DNA of 64,000 bases from Paenibacillus polysaccharolyticus. GTDB lineage: Bacteria > Bacillota > Bacilli > Paenibacillales > Paenibacillaceae. The stretch covers positions 39,149 through 103,148 of the forward strand of contig NZ_FMVM01000022.1 in the NCBI RefSeq assembly GCF_900102085.1, in the 5' to 3' direction. The position numbers and the translations under genes are program-made. Below, in pieces: positions 34,846-42,599 of the stretch. The number at the start of each line of letters is the position of its first letter. The first letter of the stretch is position 1. The notes under the pieces were generated by a model. The model was not told the DNA's origin. It was given only the letters and a program-made list of their open reading frames with translations, and made no database searches.

Positions 34846-36918
34846 ATGACGTACAAATTTCCACCCGTAAGTTCCAAAGCCCCGCACATGCTTCATGGTG
34901 CTGATTACAACCCGGAGCAGTGGCTTCGTTATCCAGAGATACTTGAAGAGGACATTCGTTTAATGAAACTGGCGAAGTGTAATGTGATGTCCATCGGTAT
35001 TTTCTCCTGGGTATCCCTAGAGCCGGAAGAAGGCGTGTATACGTTTGAATGGCTGGATCAGGTGCTGGACCGTTTTGCCGCGAACGGGATCTATGCGTTC
35101 CTCGCAACACCAAGCGGTGCCAGACCAGCCTGGATGTCGGCAAAATATCCTGAAGTGTTGCGTGTCTCGGAAAATCGGGTTCGTAATCTGCATGGTTTCC
35201 GCCATAACCACTGTTATACCTCTCCGGTGTACCGGGAAAAAGTAACGGCGATGAACAGCAAGCTGGCGGAACGTTACTCGGATCACCCGGCTGTCATCGG
35301 CTGGCATATTTCAAATGAGTTTGGTGGGGATTGTCACTGTGACTATTGTCAGCAAGCCTTCCGCGGATGGGTTCAAAACAAGTACAAAACACTAGATGAA
35401 TTGAATCACGCGTGGTGGACAACATTTTGGAGCCATACGGTAACGGATTGGAGTCAAGTCGAGTCTCCAGCACCACACGGCGAAACTCAGGTTCATGCGA
35501 TGAATCTGGACTGGCGTCGTTTCGTAACGGATCAGACAGCGGATTTCATTGTTCATGAAACGAAGCCACTCAAGGCGAAAAATCCAAATCTGCCGGTAAC
35601 GACGAATCTGATGGAGTTTTACGGTGGTTTGAACTATTGGAAGTTCGCAGACATTCTGGATTTCCTCTCTTGGGACAGTTATCCGACATGGCATGATGCA
35701 GAGGACGATGCGAAACAGGCATCCCGGATTGCGATGATGCATGATATTGTTCGTTCAATCAAAGGCGGACAGCCTTTCCTGCTCATGGAGAGCACACCTA
35801 GTTCTACGAACTGGCAGGATGTAAGCAAGTTGAAGCGTCCTGGCATGCACCTGTTGTCCTCCTTGCAGGCGGTAGCTCATGGATCAGATAGTGTTCAGTA
35901 CTTCCAGTGGAGAAAAAGCCGCGGATCAAGCGAGAAGTTACACGGTGCGGTAGTAGACCATGTAGGCACAGAGCATACCCGTGTGTTTCAGGATGTGACC
36001 GATGTAGGTACAGCACTGCAGAGCATGGAGGATATTGTAGGAACTACGGTTCCTGCTGAAGTTGCAATTATCTTTGATTGGGAGAACCGCTGGGCTGTCA
36101 ATGACTCCCAAGGTCCACGCAACATCGGGGTGAAATACGAGCAGACAGTAGAAGCTCACTACGAAGCGTTCTGGAAAAAGGGCGTAGCGGTTGATGTCAT
36201 CGATATGGAAGCTGATCTATCCAAGTACAAAGTGTTAGTGGCGCCGATGCTTTACCTCGTTCGTGAAGGAGTAGGCGAACGGATCGAGAAGTTTGTAGAG
36301 CAGGGCGGTACATTTGTCGCAACCTACTGGTCTGGCATTGTGAACGAAAATGATCTGTGTTTCCTGGGTGGATTCCCGGGACCGCTTCGTAAAACGCTCG
36401 GCATCTGGTCAGAAGAGATCGACGGATTGCATGATCGTGAACTCAATGGAATTATTCCAGCGCAGGGGAATGAATTGGGACTCACTTCGGAGTATGATGC
36501 AATTGAGCTTTGCGATCTAATCCATCCAGAAGGTGCGAGGTCACTTGCGGTATATCGTTCTGATTTCTACGCTGGCCGTCCAGCTTTGACGGTGAACGAG
36601 CTTGGTTCAGGGAAAGCTTATTATATGGCTGCACGGATGAAAGAGCCGTTCTATGATGACTTTTACGGCAAGCTGATTGCTGAACTGGATCTGGAGCGTG
36701 GTCTGAAATCAGACTTGGCTGCAGGGACTACTGCACATGTTCGTACCGACGGTAATTCCGATTATGTGTTCATTCAGAACTACACCGAGCACGAGAAACA
36801 GGTTCAGTTAGACGGTCCGTCGTATACAGATGTACTTAGTGGAGAAGCGGTTGAATCAAGTCTGGACTTACAGCCATACGACATTCGTGTATTGCGCAGA
36901 GCGGCGAATCGTAAGTAA
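34846..36918 (+). CDS. ganA: Beta-galactosidase, GH42
   Basis: Intracellular beta-galactosidase of 690 residues that should finish galacto-oligosaccharides made by the preceding galactanase. The catalytic barrel begins MLHGADYNPEQW. The acid/base is E158 in WHISNEFGGDCHC. The cysteines of CHCDYCQQAF, together with an earlier one, form the zinc cluster of many GH42 enzymes. The nucleophile is E315 in LLMESTPS. The trimerisation domain (from about 395) and a C-terminal beta domain complete the usual length. The Shine-Dalgarno is AAGGGAG. It is the last gene of the module. Confidence 0.94.
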   Translation: MTYKFPPVSSKAPHMLHGADYNPEQWLRYPEILEEDIRLMKLAKCNVMSIGIFSWVSLEPEEGVYTFEWLDQVLDRFAANGIYAFLATPSGARPAWMSAKYPEVLRVSENRVRNLHGFRHNHCYTSPVYREKVTAMNSKLAERYSDHPAVIGWHISNEFGGDCHCDYCQQAFRGWVQNKYKTLDELNHAWWTTFWSHTVTDWSQVESPAPHGETQVHAMNLDWRRFVTDQTADFIVHETKPLKAKNPNLPVTTNLMEFYGGLNYWKFADILDFLSWDSYPTWHDAEDDAKQASRIAMMHDIVRSIKGGQPFLLMESTPSSTNWQDVSKLKRPGMHLLSSLQAVAHGSDSVQYFQWRKSRGSSEKLHGAVVDHVGTEHTRVFQDVTDVGTALQSMEDIVGTTVPAEVAIIFDWENRWAVNDSQGPRNIGVKYEQTVEAHYEAFWKKGVAVDVIDMEADLSKYKVLVAPMLYLVREGVGERIEKFVEQGGTFVATYWSGIVNENDLCFLGGFPGPLRKTLGIWSEEIDGLHDRELNGIIPAQGNELGLTSEYDAIELCDLIHPEGARSLAVYRSDFYAGRPALTVNELGSGKAYYMAARMKEPFYDDFYGKLIAELDLERGLKSDLAAGTTAHVRTDGNSDYVFIQNYTEHEKQVQLDGPSYTDVLSGEAVESSLDLQPYDIRVLRRAANRK

Positions 36919-37020
36919 GTTTAACGGGAGATATGAATAGGGCATTGGAGTTTATCGGAAACATGAGCCTTAGGAATGCACTCCGATAAATGAACGAATG
37001 TTACACCTAGAGAGATATTA

Positions 37021-37072
37021 AAATGGATTGTCTTGAGCCTTCAACAGGTGCCAGGACAATCCATTTTATTTT
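37021..37072 (+). terminator. Terminator region after the galactan module
   Basis: AATGGATTGTC pairs with GACAATCCATT around a loop of about 19 bases, followed by TTATTTTG. A second inverted pair, TTTATCGG and CCGATAAA, lies about 60 bases nearer to the gene (about 36952-36990). Confidence 0.75.
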
Positions 37073-37190
37073 GTCTCTTATGGGACTTGAGCGCTTTTTT
37101 TGGACAAGATAAAGGATAATCGTGTCCACGTAGCGAAGACAAACACGTAACTTGTCAACTTAAGACTTTCATTGTCTGGGAGGAATTGAA

Positions 37191-38630
37191 ATGAATCAGA
37201 GAAATCTGGACGGCAACAGCATTATTATACGGCTGGAAATGACAACGAAAGATATCAAGTTTGGCGAAGTGGCCTCGGCCATCTCGGAAGCTGGAGGAGA
37301 CATTATTGCCATCGACGTCATTTCGACCAATCAGGATGTCAGTGTGCGTGACTTGACTGTCGCGGTCACCGATTCACAGGATAACAGCAAAATTATAGAA
37401 GCAGTACGCCAGCTTAAAGGCGTGTCCATCGTTAACGTATCAGATCGTACATTCCTGCTGCATCTGGGCGGCAAGATTGAAGTTACACCGAAGACACCGA
37501 TTCACAACCGGGAAGATCTGTCCCGTGTGTACACACCGGATGTGGCTCGGGTATGTTCGGCTATATCAGAAGAGCCCGGTAAAGCTTTTTCATTAACGAT
37601 TAAACGGAATACCGTAGCGGTGGTTTCTGATGGTAGTGCAGTGCTTGGACTTGGTAATATTGGCCCGCGTGCAGCCATGCCGGTAATGGAAGGAAAGGCG
37701 ATGCTGTTCAAACAATTCGCAGGTGTGGATGCGTTCCCGATCTGCCTGGATACACAGGATACCGAAGAGATCATTCGCACTGTGAAAGCGATATCACCTG
37801 CATTTGGCGGCATTAACCTCGAGGATATTTCTTCTCCGCGCTGTTTCGAGATCGAACGCCGGTTAAATGAAGAGCTTGATATTCCGGTATTTCATGATGA
37901 TCAGCATGGTACAGCCGTTGTATTGTATGCAGGTCTGATCAATGCGCTCAAATTGGTTGGCAAGTCTATCGACGAGGTGAAAATTGTCGTGTGTGGCATC
38001 GGAGCTGCAGGTGTAGCTTGCAGCAATATTTTGTTATCTGCAGGTGCTAAGCGGCTTATCGGTGTGGATCGTGACGGAGCAATCGTGCGCACGAATACGT
38101 ATGAGAACGAGGTATGGACCGAATATGCGGCACGTACTAATCCTGATCTGGAGACAGGTTCTCTGCGTGAAGTTATTCGAGATGCTGATGTATTTATTGG
38201 TTTATCGCGCGGCAATCTGTTAACGCGTGAGGATGTACAGACGATGGAAGACAATCCCATTGTATTTGCGATGGCAAACCCTGTACCTGAGATCATGCCT
38301 GCTCTAGTGGAAGATATTGTTGCAGTCATGGCGACAGGACGTTCGGATTATCCGAACCAGATTAATAACGTGCTTTGTTTCCCAGGCATGTTCAGAGCTG
38401 TTCTCGATTGCCGGGCAACGGAAATTAACGAAGAGATGAAACTGGCTGCTGCCCAGGCGATCGCCTCTTCCATCTCGGATGAAGAGCGTACACGTTATTA
38501 CATTATCCCTAGTGTATTTAACGATAAAGTAGTCAAATCCATGCGCAGCCTTGTTATCGAGGCGGCAATTCGGACAGGTGTGGCGAGACGTGTACCTCGT
38601 GAGCAGGCGCGTGAAGGTGGAGAATCCTGA
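37191..38630 (+). CDS. NAD-dependent malic enzyme with N-terminal ACT domain
   Basis: Oxidative decarboxylation of L-malate to pyruvate and CO2 (EC 1.1.1.38 class), linking the TCA cycle to pyruvate. It has 479 residues. About 1-85 form an ACT domain (IIIRLEMTTKDIKFGEVASA), an amino-acid-sensing allosteric module. The malic enzyme catalytic domain follows, with the tyrosine in SRVYTPDVARVC, the Lys/Glu/Asp active site including FHDDQHGTAVV, and a Rossmann fold (GIGAAGVACSNIL) whose second strand ends in an aspartate (IGVDRD). That aspartate points to NAD rather than NADP. The ATG follows GGGAGGAATTGAA. Confidence 0.9.
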   Translation: MNQRNLDGNSIIIRLEMTTKDIKFGEVASAISEAGGDIIAIDVISTNQDVSVRDLTVAVTDSQDNSKIIEAVRQLKGVSIVNVSDRTFLLHLGGKIEVTPKTPIHNREDLSRVYTPDVARVCSAISEEPGKAFSLTIKRNTVAVVSDGSAVLGLGNIGPRAAMPVMEGKAMLFKQFAGVDAFPICLDTQDTEEIIRTVKAISPAFGGINLEDISSPRCFEIERRLNEELDIPVFHDDQHGTAVVLYAGLINALKLVGKSIDEVKIVVCGIGAAGVACSNILLSAGAKRLIGVDRDGAIVRTNTYENEVWTEYAARTNPDLETGSLREVIRDADVFIGLSRGNLLTREDVQTMEDNPIVFAMANPVPEIMPALVEDIVAVMATGRSDYPNQINNVLCFPGMFRAVLDCRATEINEEMKLAAAQAIASSISDEERTRYYIIPSVFNDKVVKSMRSLVIEAAIRTGVARRVPREQAREGGES

Positions 38631-39298
38631 TGACATTAGATTCATCCACTAATGAAAGCATTTTGGAAGCGGCTCGTATCTTTGTGCAAGAAGAGGCTTC
38701 CAAACATTCCGACGGACATGACTGGACACATATTCAGCGTGTCACTGCCCTGGCGGTCAGGCTAGCACGGCACATGGGTGCAGATCCGTTTGTATGCGAG
38801 CTGGCTGCGCTATTGCATGATGTACCGGATGAGAAGCTCAATGACAGCTTGGAGGCCGGTATGGCAAAGCTGAACACTTGGCTGGACAACCAGCCACTAC
38901 TAGAGCCTTCCACACGGGAAGTGGTAGTAAACATAATCAGTACGATATCCTATGCGGGTGGGCAAGGGGCTGCAGTCGACTCGTTGGAAGCACAAGTGGT
39001 GCAGGACGCAGACCGGCTTGATGCGCTGGGGGCGATTGGAATTGCCCGTACGTTTGCCTTTTCAGGAGCCCGTGGGCGTGAAATGTATGATCCATCCTTA
39101 CCGCCTCGGGAACAGATGACCCGTGAGGAATATCGCAATGGGCGCAGCACGACGATCAATCATTTTTACGAAAAGTTATTCAAGCTTAAAGATCTGATGA
39201 ATACATCCTACGGCAAGGAACTGGCGCAGCGGCGTCATGAGTATATGGTGCAGTTTGTGGAGCAGTTCAAGCAGGAATGGGAAGGCATGGACAGATAA
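38630..39298 (+). CDS. HD-domain phosphohydrolase, YpgQ-like
   Basis: Metal-dependent HD hydrolase of 222 residues. The ligand pattern is complete: H in GHDWTHIQRV, the HD pair in LLHDVPDE, and the downstream D in VQDADRLDALGAIG, followed by the conserved GREMYDP region. Family members such as B. subtilis YpgQ act on nucleoside triphosphates, so a nucleotide pyrophosphohydrolase role is possible but not proven here. The start codon overlaps the malic enzyme stop by one base (TGATG), so the pair is translationally coupled although no functional link is obvious. Confidence 0.88.
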   Translation: MTLDSSTNESILEAARIFVQEEASKHSDGHDWTHIQRVTALAVRLARHMGADPFVCELAALLHDVPDEKLNDSLEAGMAKLNTWLDNQPLLEPSTREVVVNIISTISYAGGQGAAVDSLEAQVVQDADRLDALGAIGIARTFAFSGARGREMYDPSLPPREQMTREEYRNGRSTTINHFYEKLFKLKDLMNTSYGKELAQRRHEYMVQFVEQFKQEWEGMDR

Positions 39299-39308
39299 AC
39301 GTATAGAG

Positions 39309-39349
39309 GGTCACCATGAGTCTTAAAGGCTACGTGGTGACCTTATTAC
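39309..39349. terminator. Hairpin between convergent genes
   Basis: GGTCACCA and TGGTGACC form a perfect 8-bp stem with an 18-base loop, followed by a weak T-run (TTATTACTT). It lies between the HD gene and the convergent membrane-protein gene. Confidence 0.6.
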
Positions 39350-39356
39350 TTGGATA

Positions 39357-40229
39357 TTAATTAATAATTGGATTAGTGTTGGCCGAATTTTCAACGGCTT
39401 CTTCTTTTTCTTTATTAGCGGGTAATGGGGTGATTTGAAGAGAGAGAAATGATTTATTCTTCTTATGGTAATCAATTTGTTTGTTCGTGTAATTTTTTGA
39501 TCCTGGAGATTCCTTAAAAGAATACATAAGCCAGTCTAGTAGATGGAGAAGTGTCCACAGAAATCCTATAGCGAGTGTATATCCATATATTTGATTCCTA
39601 AAAGGCCAGAAATAAAGTTCAACGTTCAATTGAATCATTGTAAACAGACTATAGTAAAGACCACCCTCAATTAATGTTGCAAATACAATTATTAAAGCTG
39701 TTAAAGTTAGTGCTGAGAAGGCCTGTAACACTATTTTTAATAACTCAGCGTAAATTCTAACAATGAAGGGTGACTTTTCTACTCTGTAAAACCAGTTGTA
39801 TTGTTTAAACAGCACCTGTCTGTAATCATTTAGTTTCATGTTGACAGAGTCCTCAAGTATTGATAACGAAGTGTATAAGTTATCAAGCTGCTCGGAGGAA
39901 TTGTTATTTTGATAAAGGACATAATGTTCTTCGAAATGATTAAATTGTTTAATGATCAGAGAGCTAGTTGATAGGTATAAATGAGATGAGGGAGAACGAT
40001 ATTTTTCAAAGAATGACTTTATCTTTCTAAGATGAGTTGGATGATGTTTTTCTTCTCGTATACCTCTTAAGTCTGCAATCATATGTAGTAACAAATTTCT
40101 AATGTCATTTTCTGTTCGGCTCAGGAAGGTCTCTTTTGCTTTAAGTTTTAAATTGAAAAAATAAGTGACTGCCCATCCGAGCACGATAACCAAAGCTGAA
40201 ACAAGTGGAATATAATCTTTTAAATTCAT
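39357..40229 (-). CDS. AT-rich orphan membrane protein of unknown function
   Basis: A 290-residue protein I do not recognise. There is one hydrophobic segment at the N-terminus (about residues 8-26), then a charged, probably helical cytoplasmic stretch (about 30-155). Two membrane segments (about 168-195 and 212-235) follow, and a Lys/Asn-rich tail. Codon use is strikingly AT-rich compared with its neighbours, with many AAA, AAT and TTA codons, which suggests horizontal acquisition. It is next to the third copy of the structured repeat. The arrangement recalls membrane effectors of accessory systems, but no motif supports a specific role. Confidence 0.75.
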   Translation of the reverse strand: MNLKDYIPLVSALVIVLGWAVTYFFNLKLKAKETFLSRTENDIRNLLLHMIADLRGIREEKHHPTHLRKIKSFFEKYRSPSSHLYLSTSSLIIKQFNHFEEHYVLYQNNNSSEQLDNLYTSLSILEDSVNMKLNDYRQVLFKQYNWFYRVEKSPFIVRIYAELLKIVLQAFSALTLTALIIVFATLIEGGLYYSLFTMIQLNVELYFWPFRNQIYGYTLAIGFLWTLLHLLDWLMYSFKESPGSKNYTNKQIDYHKKNKSFLSLQITPLPANKEKEEAVENSANTNPIIN

Positions 40230-40318
40230 TATCTAGTCTCTCCTTGTTAATTTATACATAATATATCGGGTCTTAATACGAAACTTTAAATATTACTTTA
40301 AAATTAGTTCAACTCATC

Positions 40319-40469
40319 ATTTATACAAAAACGAAGAAGACAGAAAAAACCTGAAAAAGCGAAGCGCTCGCCTTTATCACCGGATTTTCCCTTTAGGAAA
40401 GGGAAACAAAAAAATCTGGGGATAACAGCGATTGGAAGGTTCTTCTGTCTTCGTAGTGGCGGTATAAAT
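40319..40469. repeat. Structured repeat, copy 3 of 3
   Basis: The core is shared with copies at 17392 and 26105. The outer arm reads ATTTATAC facing GTATAAAT (40462-40469). The other copies have TTTACAC facing GTGTAAA, so both sides changed together and pairing is kept. The next arm GAAGACAGAA faces TTCTGTCTTC. The 422-base gap between the AT-rich gene and the next gene holds this element, a TGG-TACAAT extended -10 near 40535, and nothing else obvious. Confidence 0.85.
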
Positions 40470-40651
40470 AATTTACTTATTTGATATCGTGTCTAAGACT
40501 TATGAGAATGAAGATGCAAAGCCATAAGCTCTCATGGTACAATAAATCGTTCTCCTGAACTCATTCGGGCAAAATAAGAAATATGGGGTAATAATGAACA
40601 TGATTATCATCAAACGTAAACGAACAGGTCGGGAAAGAGGAGGGAGATGCC

Positions 40652-41719
40652 ATGTCATTTGGAGCACGTGTACTTAAGACAGGTATAGCGGTCACGCTGG
40701 CTTTATATCTGAGCAGTTTGTTCTTGAACCCGCAATCTCCTGTGCCTGCCGCGATCGCAGCGATATTTGCCATGCAACCTTCCATCTATCGTTCATGGAA
40801 GTATTTCCTTGATCAGTTGCAGACGACCACGCTGGGCGCAATTGTAGCGCTACTGGGTGGGATGGTGCTGTCCAACGAGCCCATTGCCGTGGGCTTGATT
40901 ATTGTGCTGGTTATTATGATTTGTCTTAAATTAAATATGGGTGAAACGGTTGGGCTAACACTGGTCACGGTGGTATCGATTATGGAAGCTTCAGGAGATT
41001 GGCACTTTGCGCTGAATCGCTTCTTGTTAACCCTTGTGGGCATTATATCCGCCTTCCTGATTAATATCTCGGTGTTCCCTCCTAAACCGAAGGTGCAGTT
41101 TGTGAAGCAGATTCAGAGTGTGTTTAATGGGATGTCACTGCTACTTCGTACATCGATCTCCGATGAGATCAAAGAGGTTGTTTTTCGGGAAGAGAAAAGC
41201 AATCTAGGCGGATCGATCAAGTCTTTATCTGACAAGTATCATTTGTTTGAAGAAGAGCAGAAGAAGATGAAACGTGCCAAGTTCAGTGAAACCCGTCAGA
41301 TGGTTGTATATAAACAAATGCTGTTAAGTTTGCAAAAAGGATATGATGTACTGGATTCGGTAGAACGCCATTACTTTCAGGCACAGCGAACACCGGAAAT
41401 GGATCTGTTTTTTGATACCCATCTCGAACGGGTTATTAAATTTCATGAGCATGCCTTGCTCAAATTTGAAGACAAACTCAAACCAAATGGCGAAGAGGCC
41501 GCACTGTTTGTAACCGAGAATGATCATTTCATGGAACAGGCCATTACCCAGTTTGATGTCGATAAGGACGGCATGTTAAGGTTATCTATTGTGGCTGCAG
41601 CGATATACGATTACGGATATCAGCTGGAGCGGTTGAATCGACTTGCGGACCATGTGCGCACTTCAAGTGAAGATAAAGAGTCGCATGACCACATGCTAAA
41701 CTGGCTGAAATGGCCTTAG
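40652..41719 (+). CDS. Aromatic acid exporter family 1 / YqjA-like membrane protein
   Basis: A 355-residue protein with an N-terminal four-to-six-helix membrane domain (about residues 8-140: VTLALYLSSLF, AAIAAIFAMQPSIYRSW, LGAIVALLGGM, ISAFLINISVFPP). A long helical cytoplasmic C-terminal domain follows. This is the ArAE_1/UPF0421 pattern seen in B. subtilis YqjA. Relatives are proposed exporters of aromatic compounds, but this branch is not functionally defined. The ATG follows AAAGAGGAGGGAGATG. A terminator ends the gene, so it is monocistronic. Confidence 0.85.
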   Translation: MSFGARVLKTGIAVTLALYLSSLFLNPQSPVPAAIAAIFAMQPSIYRSWKYFLDQLQTTTLGAIVALLGGMVLSNEPIAVGLIIVLVIMICLKLNMGETVGLTLVTVVSIMEASGDWHFALNRFLLTLVGIISAFLINISVFPPKPKVQFVKQIQSVFNGMSLLLRTSISDEIKEVVFREEKSNLGGSIKSLSDKYHLFEEEQKKMKRAKFSETRQMVVYKQMLLSLQKGYDVLDSVERHYFQAQRTPEMDLFFDTHLERVIKFHEHALLKFEDKLKPNGEEAALFVTENDHFMEQAITQFDVDKDGMLRLSIVAAAIYDYGYQLERLNRLADHVRTSSEDKESHDHMLNWLKWP

Positions 41720-41754
41720 ATGGCAAAATAAGATACAATATAGGCAATATAAAG

Positions 41755-41781
41755 CCCGGACAGTAGCGTCCGGGTTGTTTG
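41755..41781 (+). terminator. Intrinsic terminator after the YqjA-like gene
   Basis: CCCGGAC and GTCCGGG pair around AGTAG, followed by TTGTTTGTT. Confidence 0.8.
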
Positions 41782-41866
41782 TTCTATCGGTGAATGCAAG
41801 TGACCTGAATCGATGAAAATCGATAGGAATCAATGGTAACCATTATGAATGAACTGAGGGGTAGAA

Positions 41867-42328
41867 ATGGAGATCAAGCAGTTGGATGCAGAACTCTTGG
41901 AATGGTTAGGCGGAAGCGATCTGGAGAGCAAACAGCATGAAGCGATGCAGTTATTAACCGTCACTGGTGGACAGTGGCCTCATCTGGCGATGATCAGCAT
42001 GGGAGAAGTTATCGCTATAAGCCCTGATTGCCTTCGTTTGGCGCTCTGGCAAGGGACACAAACGAGTATGAATATGATGGAAACGGGTAAGGCTACGTTA
42101 ATTGCAGTGCATGGTCAGCGTATATTGCATATTCGGCTTGAAGTCCGTTTACTTCCTGAACTCGGGGACACGATTCACCCGCGAGATCGGTATGAGTGTA
42201 ACATCCTTCATATTCGGATCGATCAGGCACCATATGCAGAAATTACGTCTGGTATTACGTTTCAATTAAAAGATCAAACGGGGGCATTAGCACGCTGGAA
42301 TGCAACCATTGAGGACTTGAGGAAGTAG
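41867..42328 (+). CDS. Pyridoxamine 5'-phosphate oxidase-like (FMN split-barrel) protein
   Basis: A 153-residue soluble protein with the order of strands typical of the flavin split barrel: MQLLTVTGGQWPHLAMISMGEVIAI, then LRLALWQGTQTSMNMMETGKATLIAV and ILHIRLEVRLLPE. Members bind FMN, F420 or haem, and many are of unknown substrate. The exact activity cannot be assigned. The ATG follows GAGGGGTAG. No operon partner is evident; a promoter lies between it and the helicase gene. Confidence 0.7.
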   Translation: MEIKQLDAELLEWLGGSDLESKQHEAMQLLTVTGGQWPHLAMISMGEVIAISPDCLRLALWQGTQTSMNMMETGKATLIAVHGQRILHIRLEVRLLPELGDTIHPRDRYECNILHIRIDQAPYAEITSGITFQLKDQTGALARWNATIEDLRK

Positions 42329-42431
42329 AGGGACAGGCACATGTGGGTAATACTGTGTGACGCGGTAAAGCTCCTAGATCAATGAACAAAGCGACAAGAC
42401 CACAAGCAAAAATAACAAATAACGTCTCCGC

Positions 42432-42460
42432 TTGCATCGGGACGTTGTCACTGGTACAAT
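42432..42460 (+). promoter_or_regulatory. Sigma-A promoter for helD, overlapped by an inverted repeat
   Basis: TTGCAT and TACAAT are spaced by exactly 17 bases, 140 bases before the helD start. The -35 box lies inside a strong inverted repeat (AACGTC-T-CCG facing CGG-GACGTT, 42421-42446), a possible operator. Confidence 0.6.
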
Positions 42461-42599
42461 ATAAAATGGTTTTCAGAAAATTAGAATTAATTAACATAAA
42501 GTTAAAATGTTTACTTTCTAATAATTATACCATTGCCTTTTCGGGCTTGTCAAATGGATATTCGAAGACACAATCCGGGGAAAGAGAGGCGCATAACAT

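Noticed and set aside
39357..40229. The AT-rich membrane gene as a known phage-defence effector
   Set aside because: Topology alone suggested it, but no defence domain or partner gene is present, so no such function is claimed.
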